NCBI GenBank assembly: GCA_020633725.1
Contig: JACKDC010000002.1
Coordinates: 496,001 to 560,000 of the forward strand
Reading direction: 5' to 3'
Origin: Candidatus Latescibacterota bacterium
Lineage (GTDB): Bacteria; Krumholzibacteriota; Krumholzibacteriia; JACNKJ01
DNA length: 64,000 nt
The translations under genes were made by a program, and so were the position numbers. Positions within the stretch are counted from its first letter, which is position 1. Each line of letters opens with the position of its first letter. Under the pieces are notes generated by a model that was not told where the DNA came from, did no database searches, and worked only from the letters and a program-made list of their open reading frames with translations. Below are positions 6,769-16,616 of this stretch, piece after piece.

Positions 6769-9528
6769 ATGTCCATCGGTCATCGTCTCGGGTTCGCGCT
6801 GCTGCTCGCCTGTCTCGCGCCGTCGCTGGGGGCTGGTCCCGTCGCCGCGGCGAGTCCGGGCGGAACGCTGCACGCCGTCGTCGCCGACGGCCAGACCGGC
6901 GACCCGCTCATCGGCGCGAACCTGCTGCTCCTGGGCACAGATCTCGGCGGCAGCTCCGATCTCGACGGCGCCGTGACCGTGAAGGACGTCCCCCCGGGCA
7001 GCTACGATCTTCGCGTGAGCTTCATGGGCTACGAGAACCAGATGGTGAGCGGCGTGGTGATCCGCGCGGGGGAGACGGCCAGCGTCGACGTCGCCCTGGC
7101 CGCCAGCAGCGAGGCCTTCGTGATCGAGGACGTGGTGGTCTCGGCCGAGCGCGTGCTCTCCACGGGCGTGGCCGTGCTCGCGCAGCGCCAGCAGTCGGCG
7201 GTGATCGGCGACGGCATCAGCGCCGACATGATCGCCCGCTCCCCCGACGCCACCAGCAGCGACGCGCTCAAGCGCGTCACCGGCCTGTCGGTCGTCGACA
7301 ACAAGTTCGTCTACATCCGCGGCGTGACCGACCGCTACAACGCCACCGAGCTGAACGGGGTGTCGGTGGCCGGCACCGACGCGAACGTCGACAAGAAGAG
7401 CTTCGCCTTCGACCTGATCCCGGCGGGCCTGATCGCCAACACGGTGGTGGTGAAGTCGGCCACGCCGGACCTCCCGGGGGACTTCTCCGGCGGCCTCGTG
7501 CAGGTGAACACGCTGGAGTTCCCCACGCACCGGCTGGCCCGCGTGGGCCTGTCCAACTCCTGGAGCGACCTGAGCACGGGCCACGACTTCCTGCGCAGCG
7601 ACGGCGGGTCCACCGACTGGCGCGCCAAGGACGACGGCGGCCGCTCCCTCCCCGGCGGGCTCGTGGGCAACGCGCTGGCGCGCGCGCTGCCCAACAGCTG
7701 GGCGCCGCACCAGGAGGCCGCGCCGGTGAACCGGAGCGTCAACCTCTCCTACGGCGACCGTCTGCGGCTGGGCGGGCAGGAACTGGGCTTCATCGGCGCC
7801 ATTACCTACAAGGACGAGTACTCGGTGGACGAGGTCCACGAGGCGCCGCTCTACTACCATCCGCTGCTCGACGAGCCCTTCCTGCTCTACGACTACCGCG
7901 CCAGCCAGTACAGCTACAGCGTGCTCTGGGGCGGCCTGCTCAACCTGCACGCCAAGCTGGGCGAGCGCCACAAGCTCAGCCTCAAGAACAACTACAACCG
8001 CGCCGGCAAGGACGAGATCGAGCTCTCCGACGGCCAGTTCGAGAGCGGCGAGTTCGAACGTCACGAGACGATCCAGTGGGACGAGCGCGAGATCATCGTG
8101 AGCCAGCTCGAGGGCGAGCACCGCTTCGGCGCCCGCGCCGACACGCGGGTGAAGTGGAGCGCGAGCAGCGCCCGGTCCACGGCCAAGCAGCCCGACCGGC
8201 GTCACGTCGCCTATCAGAAGAACTTCGCGATCCCCGACCAGATGAAGGAGAACTACCGCGGCTGGTCGGACCTGGACGAGCGGCGCACGGACGTCAAGCT
8301 CGACCTGGAGCATCCGCTGGGCGACGCCAAGCTGAAGGCGGGCGGTCTGCTCGGCCACCGCAAGCGCGACTACGACGCCAAGGTCTTCTTCGCCGACTTC
8401 AGCTACTACGACGGCAGCGTGGCCTACGAGGCCATCGACAGCATCTTCTCCGCGGAGAACTTCACCCAGGACGAGGGCGAGGCGGGGCCCGAGTTCATCT
8501 TCAAGGAAGAGCCCAACTACACGGCGCTCTACCACGCGACCCACGATCTGACCGCCTACTACCTCATGGTCGACTCGCCCTTCATGCTGCTGGGGGAGAG
8601 CTTCCGCTTCGCCGGCGGCTTCCGCGTCGAGGACTCGGACCAGCGCGTGGACAGCGAGGTGGCCAACGCGGACAGCACGGTGAAGTCGCAGGTGGACAAG
8701 CTGGACTTCCTGCCCTCGGCCAACCTGACCTACCTCTTCAACGAGCGGACGAACCTGCGCCTCGGCTACTACGTCTCGGTGAACCGCCCCGAGTTCCGCG
8801 AGCTGTCCCCGGTGGCCTTCTTCGACTTCCATCGCCGCCAGAAGGTCTTCGGCAATCCGGAGCTCACGCGGGCCGTGGTGCGCAACTTCGACCTGCGCCT
8901 GGAGACCTTCCCCCAGCCGGGCGAGGTGCTGGCCATCAGCTTCTTCTCGAAGCGGCTACAGGACGCCATCGAGGAGCGGCTGATCCCCAACCCCGAGCGC
9001 TTCGTGCGCACCTGGTTCAACTCCGCCAAGGGCACCAACTCGGGCATGGAGCTGGAAATCCGCAAGTCGCTGGGCTTTCTGACGGGCTACCTCGACCAGA
9101 GCTACGTCAGCGGCAACTACACGCGGGTCCACTCGGCCATCGAGTACCAGTTCGAGAAGACGGACGACGAGGGGAACGACATCATCGAGACGCGCACGCG
9201 CCCCATGCAGGGCCAGTCGCCGTGGACGGTGAACCTGGGCCTGCTCTTCGTGGAGCCCAAGACCAACGTTTCCATCAGCCTGCTCTTCAACCGGATCGGA
9301 CGCCGCCTGAACGCCGTGGCCGACGACGAGAAGCAGCACGAGTACCAGGAGCCCCGCGACCTGCTGGACCTGGCCGTTTCACGCACCTTCCTTCGGCGCT
9401 ACCAGGTCAAGTTCACGGCCAAGAACCTGAAGAACGAGGACGAGGTCTACACCCAGACGCTGGGCCTGCCCTTCCGGACGGTGCACCGGGGCAGCAGCTA
9501 CTCGCTCTCGCTGGGCGTGGATCTCTAG
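6769..9528 (+). CDS. TonB-dependent receptor with carboxypeptidase-like N-terminal domain
   Basis: A 919-residue outer-membrane receptor. Domains in order: signal peptide (1-27, GFALLLACLAPSLGAGPVAA), a carboxypeptidase-regulatory-like beta-sandwich (~30-112, DGQTGDPLIGANLLLLGTDL), a plug domain (~120-250, with SPDATSSDALKRVTGLSV and VYIRGVTDRYNATELNGV), then a beta-barrel to the C-terminus (KFTAKNLKNEDEVYTQ ... SYSLSLGVDL). The start at ATG 6769 follows GGGAGGAA. It is divergent from the TonB/ExbBD operon with mirrored control sites, so this is the likely partner. The substrate is unknown; PHO-like boxes would suggest a phosphorus compound, but this is inference. Confidence 0.92.
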   Translation: MSIGHRLGFALLLACLAPSLGAGPVAAASPGGTLHAVVADGQTGDPLIGANLLLLGTDLGGSSDLDGAVTVKDVPPGSYDLRVSFMGYENQMVSGVVIRAGETASVDVALAASSEAFVIEDVVVSAERVLSTGVAVLAQRQQSAVIGDGISADMIARSPDATSSDALKRVTGLSVVDNKFVYIRGVTDRYNATELNGVSVAGTDANVDKKSFAFDLIPAGLIANTVVVKSATPDLPGDFSGGLVQVNTLEFPTHRLARVGLSNSWSDLSTGHDFLRSDGGSTDWRAKDDGGRSLPGGLVGNALARALPNSWAPHQEAAPVNRSVNLSYGDRLRLGGQELGFIGAITYKDEYSVDEVHEAPLYYHPLLDEPFLLYDYRASQYSYSVLWGGLLNLHAKLGERHKLSLKNNYNRAGKDEIELSDGQFESGEFERHETIQWDEREIIVSQLEGEHRFGARADTRVKWSASSARSTAKQPDRRHVAYQKNFAIPDQMKENYRGWSDLDERRTDVKLDLEHPLGDAKLKAGGLLGHRKRDYDAKVFFADFSYYDGSVAYEAIDSIFSAENFTQDEGEAGPEFIFKEEPNYTALYHATHDLTAYYLMVDSPFMLLGESFRFAGGFRVEDSDQRVDSEVANADSTVKSQVDKLDFLPSANLTYLFNERTNLRLGYYVSVNRPEFRELSPVAFFDFHRRQKVFGNPELTRAVVRNFDLRLETFPQPGEVLAISFFSKRLQDAIEERLIPNPERFVRTWFNSAKGTNSGMELEIRKSLGFLTGYLDQSYVSGNYTRVHSAIEYQFEKTDDEGNDIIETRTRPMQGQSPWTVNLGLLFVEPKTNVSISLLFNRIGRRLNAVADDEKQHEYQEPRDLLDLAVSRTFLRRYQVKFTAKNLKNEDEVYTQTLGLPFRTVHRGSSYSLSLGVDL

Positions 9529-9685
9529 AGGGCGCCGGGGGCGCGCCGCGGCCCAGGATTCCCCCAAACTCCACCGCGTCTTTATCAAAGCCAAACACGG
9601 CGAGCCTATTCTGGCGACGCTCTTCGCCACAGTCTCTCCGGCGCTTCGCCGCGCCGCAAACACGCGCTAACCAAGGAGTCACCGC

Positions 9686-11380
9686 ATGAAGCACCGCATC
9701 GCCCTGTTGGCCCTCGCCATGCTGGCCTGGGGGGGGAGCGCCCTGGCCCTGCCCGAGGCCATTCTCGGCCCCGGCATCGACACCGGCCGGACGCCGTATC
9801 ACCAGACGGGCAACGTCTCCCTGTCGGCCGACACGCTCTACACCCTGACGGGCCTCTACTACGTCGAGTCCGGCGCCAGCCTGACGATCCCGGCCGGCAC
9901 CGTGTGCAAGGCCGACACGGCCGCCACGCTCATCATCAAGCCCGGCGGGCAGATCTTCGCCAACGGCGAGCAGGACGCGCCCATCGTCTTCACGTCCCGC
10001 AAGGCCCCGGGCCAGCGCGCCCGCGGTGACTGGGGCGGCGTCATCATCCTCGGCAACGCGCCGGTGAACAAGGTGAACCCGCTCATCGAGGGCGGCATCA
10101 TCGAGGGCACCTTCGGCGGCGCCAACCCCCTGGACAACAGCGGAGTCTTCAAGTACGTGCGCATCGAGTACTGCGGCTATCGCTTCCAGCTCAACAACGA
10201 GATCAACGGCCTCACGCTCGGTGGCGTGGGTCGCGGCACCGAGCTGCACCACGTGCAGGTCAGCTACTCCTTCGACGACAGCTACGAGTGCTTCGGCGGC
10301 ACGGTGGACATGCACCACATCGTGGCCTTCGGCGGCACCGACGACGAGTTCGACAGCGACTTCGGCTGGACCGGCAACGTGCAGTTCGCCTTCGGCATCC
10401 GCGACGAGAACATGTGGGACCCCACCGGTGAGAGCAACGGCTTCGAGTCGGACAACGACGGTTCGAGCACCAGCACCGACGAGCCCTACACGCATCCCGT
10501 CTACAGCAACGTGACGCTGATCGGCCCGGCCCGCAGCGACGCGATGGTCGGCAATCTGCCCGCCGGCAACAAGTTCCAGTACTCCGCCGTGCTGCGCCGC
10601 AGCACCCGCACGAGCGTCTTCAACAGCGTGATCGCCGGCTACCCCTGGGGCATCAGCCTCCGTGATCCGTTCACGATCCAGTGGGCGACGAACGACATCC
10701 TGCGCTGGGAGAACGTGAGCGTCGCGGCCTGGCAGTACCCCGATGCGGCGGCCCAGGCGGCCGGCACCATCCACGACGTCACCCGCTGGAGCGGCGTGAA
10801 GGACTGGTTCAACACCACCGGCAACGACAACTTCGGCGTCGATCTGCGCAACCCCAGCGCCGTGGGCCTGGGCGACTGCAGCGACCTGAACTACCCCAAC
10901 CCCGTGCCGCAGACCGGCTCCGAGCTCATCGGCACCGCGGCCTGGGGCGACAGCTACCTGCAGGACGCCTTCTTCACCTCGGTGAACTACCGTGGCGCCT
11001 TCGACCCCACCCTGCCGATGGACCAGCAGTGGACCGCCGGCTGGACCAACTTCAATCCCCAGGGCTGGGACCAGGACACCGCCGCCGGCGACGTCGCCAG
11101 CAGCTTCCGCCTGGCCGGCAACTTCCCCAACCCCTTCAACCCGAAGACCGAGATCCGCTTCAGCCTGCCCGAGACGGCGGCCGTCACGCTCACGGTCTTC
11201 GATCTCCAGGGCCGCCAGGTGCGCGAGCTGGGCGCGGGCGCCCAGATGACCGCCGGCGACCACGTCCTGACCTGGAACGGCAAGAGCGACGCCGGTGAGG
11301 CCGTGGCCTCGGGCGTCTACTTCTACCGTCTCTCGGCCGGTGACTTCAGCCAGACCCGGAAGATGACCCTGCTCAAGTAG
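9686..11380 (+). CDS. Secreted beta-helix protein with C-terminal FlgD-like sorting domain
   Basis: A 564-residue protein with a signal peptide (RIALLALAMLAWGGSALA) and a repetitive beta-rich body, probably a right-handed beta-helix (LIIKPGGQIFANGEQDAPIV, GDWGGVIILGNAP, GVFKYVRIEYCGYRFQLNNE). It ends in a FlgD-Ig-like tail of ~85 residues (NPFNPKTEIRFSLPE ... GVYFYRLSAGDFSQTRKMTL). Such tails resemble sorting domains of secreted FCB-group proteins. It lies 157 bp downstream of the receptor, with its own ribosome site (AAGGAG). It may be a surface partner of that receptor. The gap before it holds only a weak -10-like TATTCT at 9607. Confidence 0.85.
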   Translation: MKHRIALLALAMLAWGGSALALPEAILGPGIDTGRTPYHQTGNVSLSADTLYTLTGLYYVESGASLTIPAGTVCKADTAATLIIKPGGQIFANGEQDAPIVFTSRKAPGQRARGDWGGVIILGNAPVNKVNPLIEGGIIEGTFGGANPLDNSGVFKYVRIEYCGYRFQLNNEINGLTLGGVGRGTELHHVQVSYSFDDSYECFGGTVDMHHIVAFGGTDDEFDSDFGWTGNVQFAFGIRDENMWDPTGESNGFESDNDGSSTSTDEPYTHPVYSNVTLIGPARSDAMVGNLPAGNKFQYSAVLRRSTRTSVFNSVIAGYPWGISLRDPFTIQWATNDILRWENVSVAAWQYPDAAAQAAGTIHDVTRWSGVKDWFNTTGNDNFGVDLRNPSAVGLGDCSDLNYPNPVPQTGSELIGTAAWGDSYLQDAFFTSVNYRGAFDPTLPMDQQWTAGWTNFNPQGWDQDTAAGDVASSFRLAGNFPNPFNPKTEIRFSLPETAAVTLTVFDLQGRQVRELGAGAQMTAGDHVLTWNGKSDAGEAVASGVYFYRLSAGDFSQTRKMTLLK

Positions 11381-11389
11381 GGCGCGCCC

Positions 11390-11439
11390 GGACGTCCGGC
11401 CTCGCTTCGCACTTCGTGAGGCGCTCGGGCCGGACGTCC
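11390..11439. other. Long hairpin downstream of the beta-helix gene
   Basis: A perfect 12-bp inverted repeat, GGACGTCCGGCC (11390-11401) with GGCCGGACGTCC (11428-11439), with inner GCCTC/GAGGC pairing. It lies directly after the stop at 11380 and before the terminator at 11455. It may protect the mRNA 3' end or aid termination; no T run follows. Confidence 0.6.
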
Positions 11440-11454
11440 ACGCGCTCGCGAGGA

Positions 11455-11490
11455 GAACCCCGCCCCACTCCCTCTTCGGGGGCGGGGTTC
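11455..11490. terminator. Bidirectional terminator between convergent genes
   Basis: A perfect 12-bp stem, GAACCCCGCCCC (11455-11466) with GGGGCGGGGTTC (11479-11490), and a 12-nt loop. It sits between the convergent genes ending at 11380 and 11493. T runs are weak on both sides, but the stem is very stable. Confidence 0.75.
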
Positions 11491-11492
11491 GT

Positions 11493-12815
11493 CTATTCGG
11501 GGGAGGCCGCGGGTTCCGCGGCGTAGAGCCGCCGCACGCGGAGCATCACGAGCAACGTCTCGAGCGTCTCGCTGCCCATGAGGAGCAGCGTGCCGAGCAA
11601 GGCGCCGTTCAGGGCGGGTTCGTCGCGCACGAGGGCGAAGCCCAGCGCGAGCACCAGCAGGAGCTTCACGAAGCTGGCCACGCCGATGGTGCGCGTGCGC
11701 TCCTGGGCCATCAGGTAGCCCTGGTTGATCGTCCGCAGCCCGAGGCTGATGGGTTGCCAGGGAATGATGAGCAGCGCCGGCAGCACCGTGGCGTAGAGCG
11801 CCGCGTCGGCCGAGAGGCCGAAGACCCGCGACAGCAGCAGATCGCGCAGCGGCGTGAGGACCACGAGGGCGATGCTCAGCACGAACAGCGCGATCGTGAC
11901 GCCACCGAAGCGAAGCATCACGGGGAAGTCCTCGCGGCGCTTGACCAGCACCACCGTGGTGCTGTTGAAGGCCCAGAGCGGCGAGCTGGACAGGATGAGC
12001 AGCGGCAGCACGAAGCCGAAGCTCGCCTGCGCCAGGTCGGGGTCGGCGGTGCGTCCCACGATGGCGTTCAGCACCGGACGCATGGCGCTCCAGGTGACGG
12101 CGTTCACCATGAGCGGGCCGATGAAGTCCCAGAGCCGCCGCCAGCCCACCGGCCGGTCGGCGGCGGGGCCGTCGATCCCCGCCGCGCCACGGCGCAGGAG
12201 ACCCAGGCCGCGCACGGTGATGTAGGCCGTCTCGCCGGCGATGCCCAGGGTCAGCGCGGCGCCGCCCAGCAGCGCGCCGGGCAGGTGTCCGGCGGCCGCG
12301 ACCCCGAAGAGCAGCGCGGACAGCAGCGCCAGCCGCAGCACCGTGGCCTGGCTGATCAGCTTCGTGTTCTGGTGGCGCATCACGATGCCGTTGTAGAAGG
12401 AGCGCAGCGTGATGAGCACCGGGATCGGCCACTGCACCAGCGCCACCTGCTGGGCGATGCGCGAGACCGCGGGCGTGGAGCCCATCAGGCGTCCGATCAG
12501 GGCGGCGCCGCCCTGGCTCAGGGCCAGGGCCAGCTCCAGTGCGGCGAGCGCCACGGCGAGGACGAGCATCTTCACGAGGAGGCTGCGCCGCGCCGCGCCG
12601 CCCACGCCCAGCACGGCCGTGGTCTGCACGAAGGGAAAGAGGGGGGAGTTGAGGAAGACGAGCAGGCCGAAGCCCACGGCGTAGCCGGCGAGCTGCTGCT
12701 CGGGACTCTCCGCGCGGCCGAGGCCCATGTTGATGATGGGCGCGGCCAGGGTCATCATCTGGCTCGTCAGGACCAGGGGCCAGTAGAAGTCGAAGATCTG
12801 CCGGTAGCGGAGCAT
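11493..12815 (-). CDS. MATE/MOP-superfamily-like multi-helix membrane protein
   Basis: A 440-residue polytopic membrane protein with about 12 hydrophobic segments, beginning MLRYRQIFDFYWPLVLTSQM and including GFGLLVFLNSPLFPFVQTTA and ALYATVLPALLIIPWQPISL. The layout, two similar halves with Pro/Gln-rich helix starts, fits the MOP flippase/MATE exporter superfamily (also the ANKH-like branch). No single decisive signature was found. It lies 38 bp downstream of two ABC-type permease genes and is probably in the same operon, so a role in export of a lipid or small molecule is plausible. The substrate is unknown. Confidence 0.6.
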   Translation of the reverse strand: MLRYRQIFDFYWPLVLTSQMMTLAAPIINMGLGRAESPEQQLAGYAVGFGLLVFLNSPLFPFVQTTAVLGVGGAARRSLLVKMLVLAVALAALELALALSQGGAALIGRLMGSTPAVSRIAQQVALVQWPIPVLITLRSFYNGIVMRHQNTKLISQATVLRLALLSALLFGVAAAGHLPGALLGGAALTLGIAGETAYITVRGLGLLRRGAAGIDGPAADRPVGWRRLWDFIGPLMVNAVTWSAMRPVLNAIVGRTADPDLAQASFGFVLPLLILSSSPLWAFNSTTVVLVKRREDFPVMLRFGGVTIALFVLSIALVVLTPLRDLLLSRVFGLSADAALYATVLPALLIIPWQPISLGLRTINQGYLMAQERTRTIGVASFVKLLLVLALGFALVRDEPALNGALLGTLLLMGSETLETLLVMLRVRRLYAAEPAASPE

Positions 12816-12853
12816 GGGGCCTCAGTACTCGTCGGCGTGGGCGGCGCGAGCGC

Positions 12854-14083
12854 TCACTCGTAGCGCAGCGACTCGATGGGGTCAAGGCGGCTGGCCTTCA
12901 CCGCGGGGTAGAGCCCGAAGAAGATGCCCGTCCCGGCGGACACCAGCAGCGCGCCGACGATGTAGGGCACGGGCACGCTGGCCGGCAGGTGCAGCGTGAG
13001 GTGGAGGATCCAGCCGATGGCGAGGCCCGCCAGCACGCCCACCAGGCCGCCCGCGCCCGTTAGCGTGGCCGCCTCCACCAGGAAGAGCTGCAGGATGTCC
13101 CGTCGTGTGCCGCCCACGGCCATGCGCACGCCGATCTCGCGCGTGCGCTCCTGCACGCTCACCAGCATGATGGTGATGACGCCGATGCCGCCCACCATCA
13201 GGCCGATGGACGCCAGCACCACGCCGACCAGGGTGAGCGGGCCGGTGACCTGGCGCGTGAAGTCCACGGCCATGTTCTGCGTGCTCACGTTGAAGTCGTT
13301 GTCGGCGCCGGGCGAGAGGCGGTGACGGATCCGCATCAGCAGCTCGATGTCCTCCTCGGCGCGCTTCATCTGGTCGTTGCCCTCGGGCACGGCGACGATC
13401 ACGATCTCGTCGGCCCAGGGGAAGTTCTTCCGCAGGGTCGTCAGCGGCAGGACGAGGTAGTTCTGCGCCAGGCTGCCGAAGATGCTCTCGCGCTTGGCGA
13501 AGATGCCCACCACGGTGAGCTCCTTGTTCTCGTCCACGCGGATCTTCCGGCCGATGGGATCGCGGCCGCCGAAGAGGTCGTCGGCGGGCTGGCGGCCGAT
13601 CACGCAGACGTCGCGCGCGCCAGAGTACTCCACGGCCGTGAAGAAGCGCCCGGCCTCCAGGAAGTCGTTCTCGACCTCCTGGTAGTTGAGCCCCGCGCCG
13701 ATCACGTTCATCAGGCTGGCCTTCTCGCCGGCGTGCCGCGCCACGGTGCCCGTGCTCGCGCGCGGGTCCACCAGGCGCACGCTGGGCAGCTCGGCGATGG
13801 CCTCGCCGTCCTCCTCCGTGAGCCGCGGCCGGCGGGCCCAGTCCTCGGTCTCGCCGAAGGGATCGTTGCGGGTCAGGTAGATCTGCGTGATGTCCGTGTT
13901 GAGGATCTCGCTCTCGAGGCGCCCCTTGAAGCCCTGGATGATCGAGACCTCGGCCATCAGCGTGGTCACCCCCAGCGCCACGCCGAGGATGACCAGCGCC
14001 GAACGTCCCTTGTTGCCCCGCAGATTCTGCAGGGCCATGACCAGGTTCTCGCCGAGGGCGCTCACGCGCAGCCGCCTACTCAT
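12854..14083 (-). CDS. MacB/FtsX-type ABC transporter permease
   Basis: A 409-residue permease. The first membrane helix follows ALQNLRGNKGRSALVILGVA, then a large periplasmic domain (~50-280, MacB_PCD type, with DPRASTGTVARHAGEKASLM), then three C-terminal helices of the FtsX domain with the cytoplasmic motif VSVQERTREIGVRMAVGGTRRDI. The end LYPAVKASRLDPIESLRYE is typical of the family. It overlaps the upstream permease gene by 8 bp. MacB normally carries its own ATPase domain, but here that domain is absent and must be supplied in trans. Confidence 0.9.
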   Translation of the reverse strand: MSRRLRVSALGENLVMALQNLRGNKGRSALVILGVALGVTTLMAEVSIIQGFKGRLESEILNTDITQIYLTRNDPFGETEDWARRPRLTEEDGEAIAELPSVRLVDPRASTGTVARHAGEKASLMNVIGAGLNYQEVENDFLEAGRFFTAVEYSGARDVCVIGRQPADDLFGGRDPIGRKIRVDENKELTVVGIFAKRESIFGSLAQNYLVLPLTTLRKNFPWADEIVIVAVPEGNDQMKRAEEDIELLMRIRHRLSPGADNDFNVSTQNMAVDFTRQVTGPLTLVGVVLASIGLMVGGIGVITIMLVSVQERTREIGVRMAVGGTRRDILQLFLVEAATLTGAGGLVGVLAGLAIGWILHLTLHLPASVPVPYIVGALLVSAGTGIFFGLYPAVKASRLDPIESLRYE

Positions 14084-15311
14084 GGCGCAGCGCCTCCACC
14101 GGATCCAGGCGCGCGGCCCGCCTGGCGGGGTAGAGGCCGAAGCCCGCGCCCACCACGACCGCCAGCAGCAGCCCCAGGACCACCGACCAGGGCCGCACCG
14201 CGTAGGGCAGCGGACTCAGCGCGGCCACCGCCGCCGCGGCCTGATAGCCGATGAGGATGCCCACCAGCCCGCCGGTCGTGGACAGCGTCAGCGCCTCCAC
14301 CAGGAACTGCCAGAGCACGTCGGCCTGGCGCGCCCCGATGGCCTTGCGCACGCCGATCTCCCGCGTCCGCTCCTGCACGCTCACCAGCATGATGTTCATG
14401 ATGACGATCCCGGCCACCACCGCGCTGATCCCCACGATCAGCAGCAGCACCGACAGCAGCAGGTTCTTGATGCGTCCCCAGAGGCTCTGCAGCGTGGCGC
14501 TGGCCGTGATCTCGAAGTCCGAGCAATCCCCCGGCCGCAGGCGATGCCGCTCGCGCATCGCGGCCTCCAGCTCCTCCTGCAGCGCGGGGATGTGATCCAG
14601 ATCCAGCGCCTTCGCCTCGATGTTCACGCTGAGCGAGCGGCCATGCCGCCCGTAGTGCTTGAGCACCTTGGTGATGGGCACCGCCGCAAAGGTGTCACGG
14701 TCGTCGCCGAGCACGCGGCCCCGCTCGACGGCCACGCCCACCACGGTGTAGGGCCGGCCGCCGATCTTGATCCGCCCGCCGATGGGATCCTTCGCGCCGA
14801 AGAGATCGGTCGCCACCCGGTGGCCGATCACGGCCACGGGCCGGCCGCGCTCCACCTCGAAGTCCGAGAAGTGCCGCCCGGCGGCCAGCTCCAGGTTCTG
14901 CCAGAAGGGGTAGTCGGCGGTGTAGCCGTTGATCGGCACGCCGCGCAGGCGTTCGCGACCCCGGGTGACGTCCTGCCGCACGCGGCGGCTCGCGCCCACG
15001 AAACTGGCGTTGCTCAGCCGCTCGCGCAGCCAGTCGCGATCGGCCAGTGTGAGCGCGGGGTTGTACATGCTTTCCAGGAAGGCGTCGAGGTCGGTGAGCA
15101 CCTTCATCTCGTCGACGCGCTGCACGGTCAGCAGGCCGTTGCCCTGCTCGAAGACCTTCGTCTGCACGTAGGCGTTCATGCCGTCGACGATGGACACCAC
15201 GGCGATGATGCTGGCCACGGCGATCACGTTGCCCAGCATGACCAGGAAGGAGCGCAGCTTGTGCGCACGGACCGCCGACAGCGCGATGCGGATGCCCTCG
15301 AGGAGCGTCAC
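14076..15311 (-). CDS. MacB/FtsX-type ABC transporter permease
   Basis: A 411-residue paralogue of the next gene, with the same plan: helix 1 in AHKLRSFLVMLGNVIAVASI, a periplasmic MacB_PCD domain, then the FtsX helices with VSVQERTREIGVRKAIGARQ, and LYPARRAARLDPVEALRHE at the end. The start is GTG 15311, 9 bp after the adaptor stop, with AGGAG upstream. The two permeases probably form a heterodimer. No nucleotide-binding domain is in this gene or its neighbours. Confidence 0.9.
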   Translation of the reverse strand: MTLLEGIRIALSAVRAHKLRSFLVMLGNVIAVASIIAVVSIVDGMNAYVQTKVFEQGNGLLTVQRVDEMKVLTDLDAFLESMYNPALTLADRDWLRERLSNASFVGASRRVRQDVTRGRERLRGVPINGYTADYPFWQNLELAAGRHFSDFEVERGRPVAVIGHRVATDLFGAKDPIGGRIKIGGRPYTVVGVAVERGRVLGDDRDTFAAVPITKVLKHYGRHGRSLSVNIEAKALDLDHIPALQEELEAAMRERHRLRPGDCSDFEITASATLQSLWGRIKNLLLSVLLLIVGISAVVAGIVIMNIMLVSVQERTREIGVRKAIGARQADVLWQFLVEALTLSTTGGLVGILIGYQAAAAVAALSPLPYAVRPWSVVLGLLLAVVVGAGFGLYPARRAARLDPVEALRHE

Positions 15312-15320
15312 CGTGGGCTC

Positions 15321-16616
15321 CTACTCGTCGGTGTCCACCTCGACGCGGACGCCGCCGCCGCCGTTCTCGTCCTCGTCCTTGGCCTTGCGGGTCACCTTCA
15401 CGCGCTCGCCGTGATGCAGCGTGCGCACCGCGCGCATGGGCCCGGAGATCACCTGCTCGCCGCCGTCGAGCCCGCTGAGCACCTCGAAGTAGCGGTCGCC
15501 GGCGATGCCCGTCTCCACGGCGCGGAAGACGGCGCTGCCGTTCGCCACGACGAACACGCCCTCGCGCTCCTTCACGTCACCCGTGAACGTGACGCTCGCG
15601 CTGTCGACGCCCGCCTTCGCGAGCTGCACGGCGAAGCGCTTCCGGTCGTCCTCGAGCGCCTTCTTGGTGCGCAGCGTGAGGGCCTGGATGGGGATGGCGA
15701 GGGCGTCGTCGCGGTGGGCGGCGGTGATCTCGGCCGTGGCCGAGAGGCCCGGGCGCAGGCCCGGGTAGCTCTGATCCAGGGTGATGACCACGCGGAAGTC
15801 CACGCCCTGGTTGTTGGTGTCCGTGCGGGGACTGTTGGCGATCTCGGTGACGCGGCCGCCGAAAGTGGAGTCGGGGAAGGCGTCGATCTCCACCTTGGCC
15901 AGCTGGCCGATGGAGACGCGGGGGATCTCGGTCTCGTCGACGTCCACCTCCACCTCCATCACCGACAGGTCGGCGATCACCATCAGCACCTGGATGTTGA
16001 GCGTGCTCTGGATCGCGATCTCGCCCGGGTCGGCGTTGCGGCGGACGACGACGCCGTCCATGGGCGAGCGGATCTCGGTCTTGGCGAGCTGATCGCGCTG
16101 CTGCTCCAGGTAGGCGGCGGCCTGGTCCACGCTGCGCAGGGCCGTGACCTGGCGGGCGTCGGCCAGCTTCACGGACGCGCGCGCCGACTCGAAGTCGCGG
16201 TCGCTCAGGGTCTTGCTCTCGTGCAGGGACTGGGCGCGCCGCCACTCCAGCTCCTGCTGCTCCAGGCTGGCGCGGGCCTCGTCCAGGGTGGCCAGCGCGC
16301 TCTGGTACTGCGCCTCGGCGCTGCGCACGGACTCGCGGATCTGCGTGGCGTCGAGCTGGAAGAGCAGGTCGCCGCTCTTCACGACGTCGCCTTCCTCTGC
16401 CGCGACCTTGACGATCTTGCCGGTGACGTCCGCGCTCACGTCCACCGACACCTTGGGCTGGATCTTGCCCGAGGCGCTGACGAGTTCGGTGAGGGCGCGC
16501 CGCTCCACGGCCTCCGCCTGCACGTCCACCGCCTTGCTCTGGTTCTTCTTGAGGTTGAGCAGCACAAACACGGCGATGACTGCCACAATCCCGATCGCGA
16601 TGAGCGCTTTCTTCAT
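15321..16616 (-). CDS. HlyD/MacA-type periplasmic adaptor subunit
   Basis: A 431-residue membrane-fusion protein. An N-terminal anchor (ALIAIGIVAVIAVFVLLNL) is followed by a first barrel/lipoyl half (VSVDVSADVTGKIVKVAAEE), an alpha-helical hairpin (~90-180, YQSALATLDEARASLEQQEL), a second lipoyl half (IRSPMDGVVVRRNADPGEIA) and a beta-barrel domain. The Asp/Glu-rich C-terminus (KDEDENGGG) is unusual. As the first gene of the operon it should link the two permeases to an outer-membrane channel. It is divergent from the secreted protein gene at 16771. Confidence 0.92.
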   Translation of the reverse strand: MKKALIAIGIVAVIAVFVLLNLKKNQSKAVDVQAEAVERRALTELVSASGKIQPKVSVDVSADVTGKIVKVAAEEGDVVKSGDLLFQLDATQIRESVRSAEAQYQSALATLDEARASLEQQELEWRRAQSLHESKTLSDRDFESARASVKLADARQVTALRSVDQAAAYLEQQRDQLAKTEIRSPMDGVVVRRNADPGEIAIQSTLNIQVLMVIADLSVMEVEVDVDETEIPRVSIGQLAKVEIDAFPDSTFGGRVTEIANSPRTDTNNQGVDFRVVITLDQSYPGLRPGLSATAEITAAHRDDALAIPIQALTLRTKKALEDDRKRFAVQLAKAGVDSASVTFTGDVKEREGVFVVANGSAVFRAVETGIAGDRYFEVLSGLDGGEQVISGPMRAVRTLHHGERVKVTRKAKDEDENGGGGVRVEVDTDE

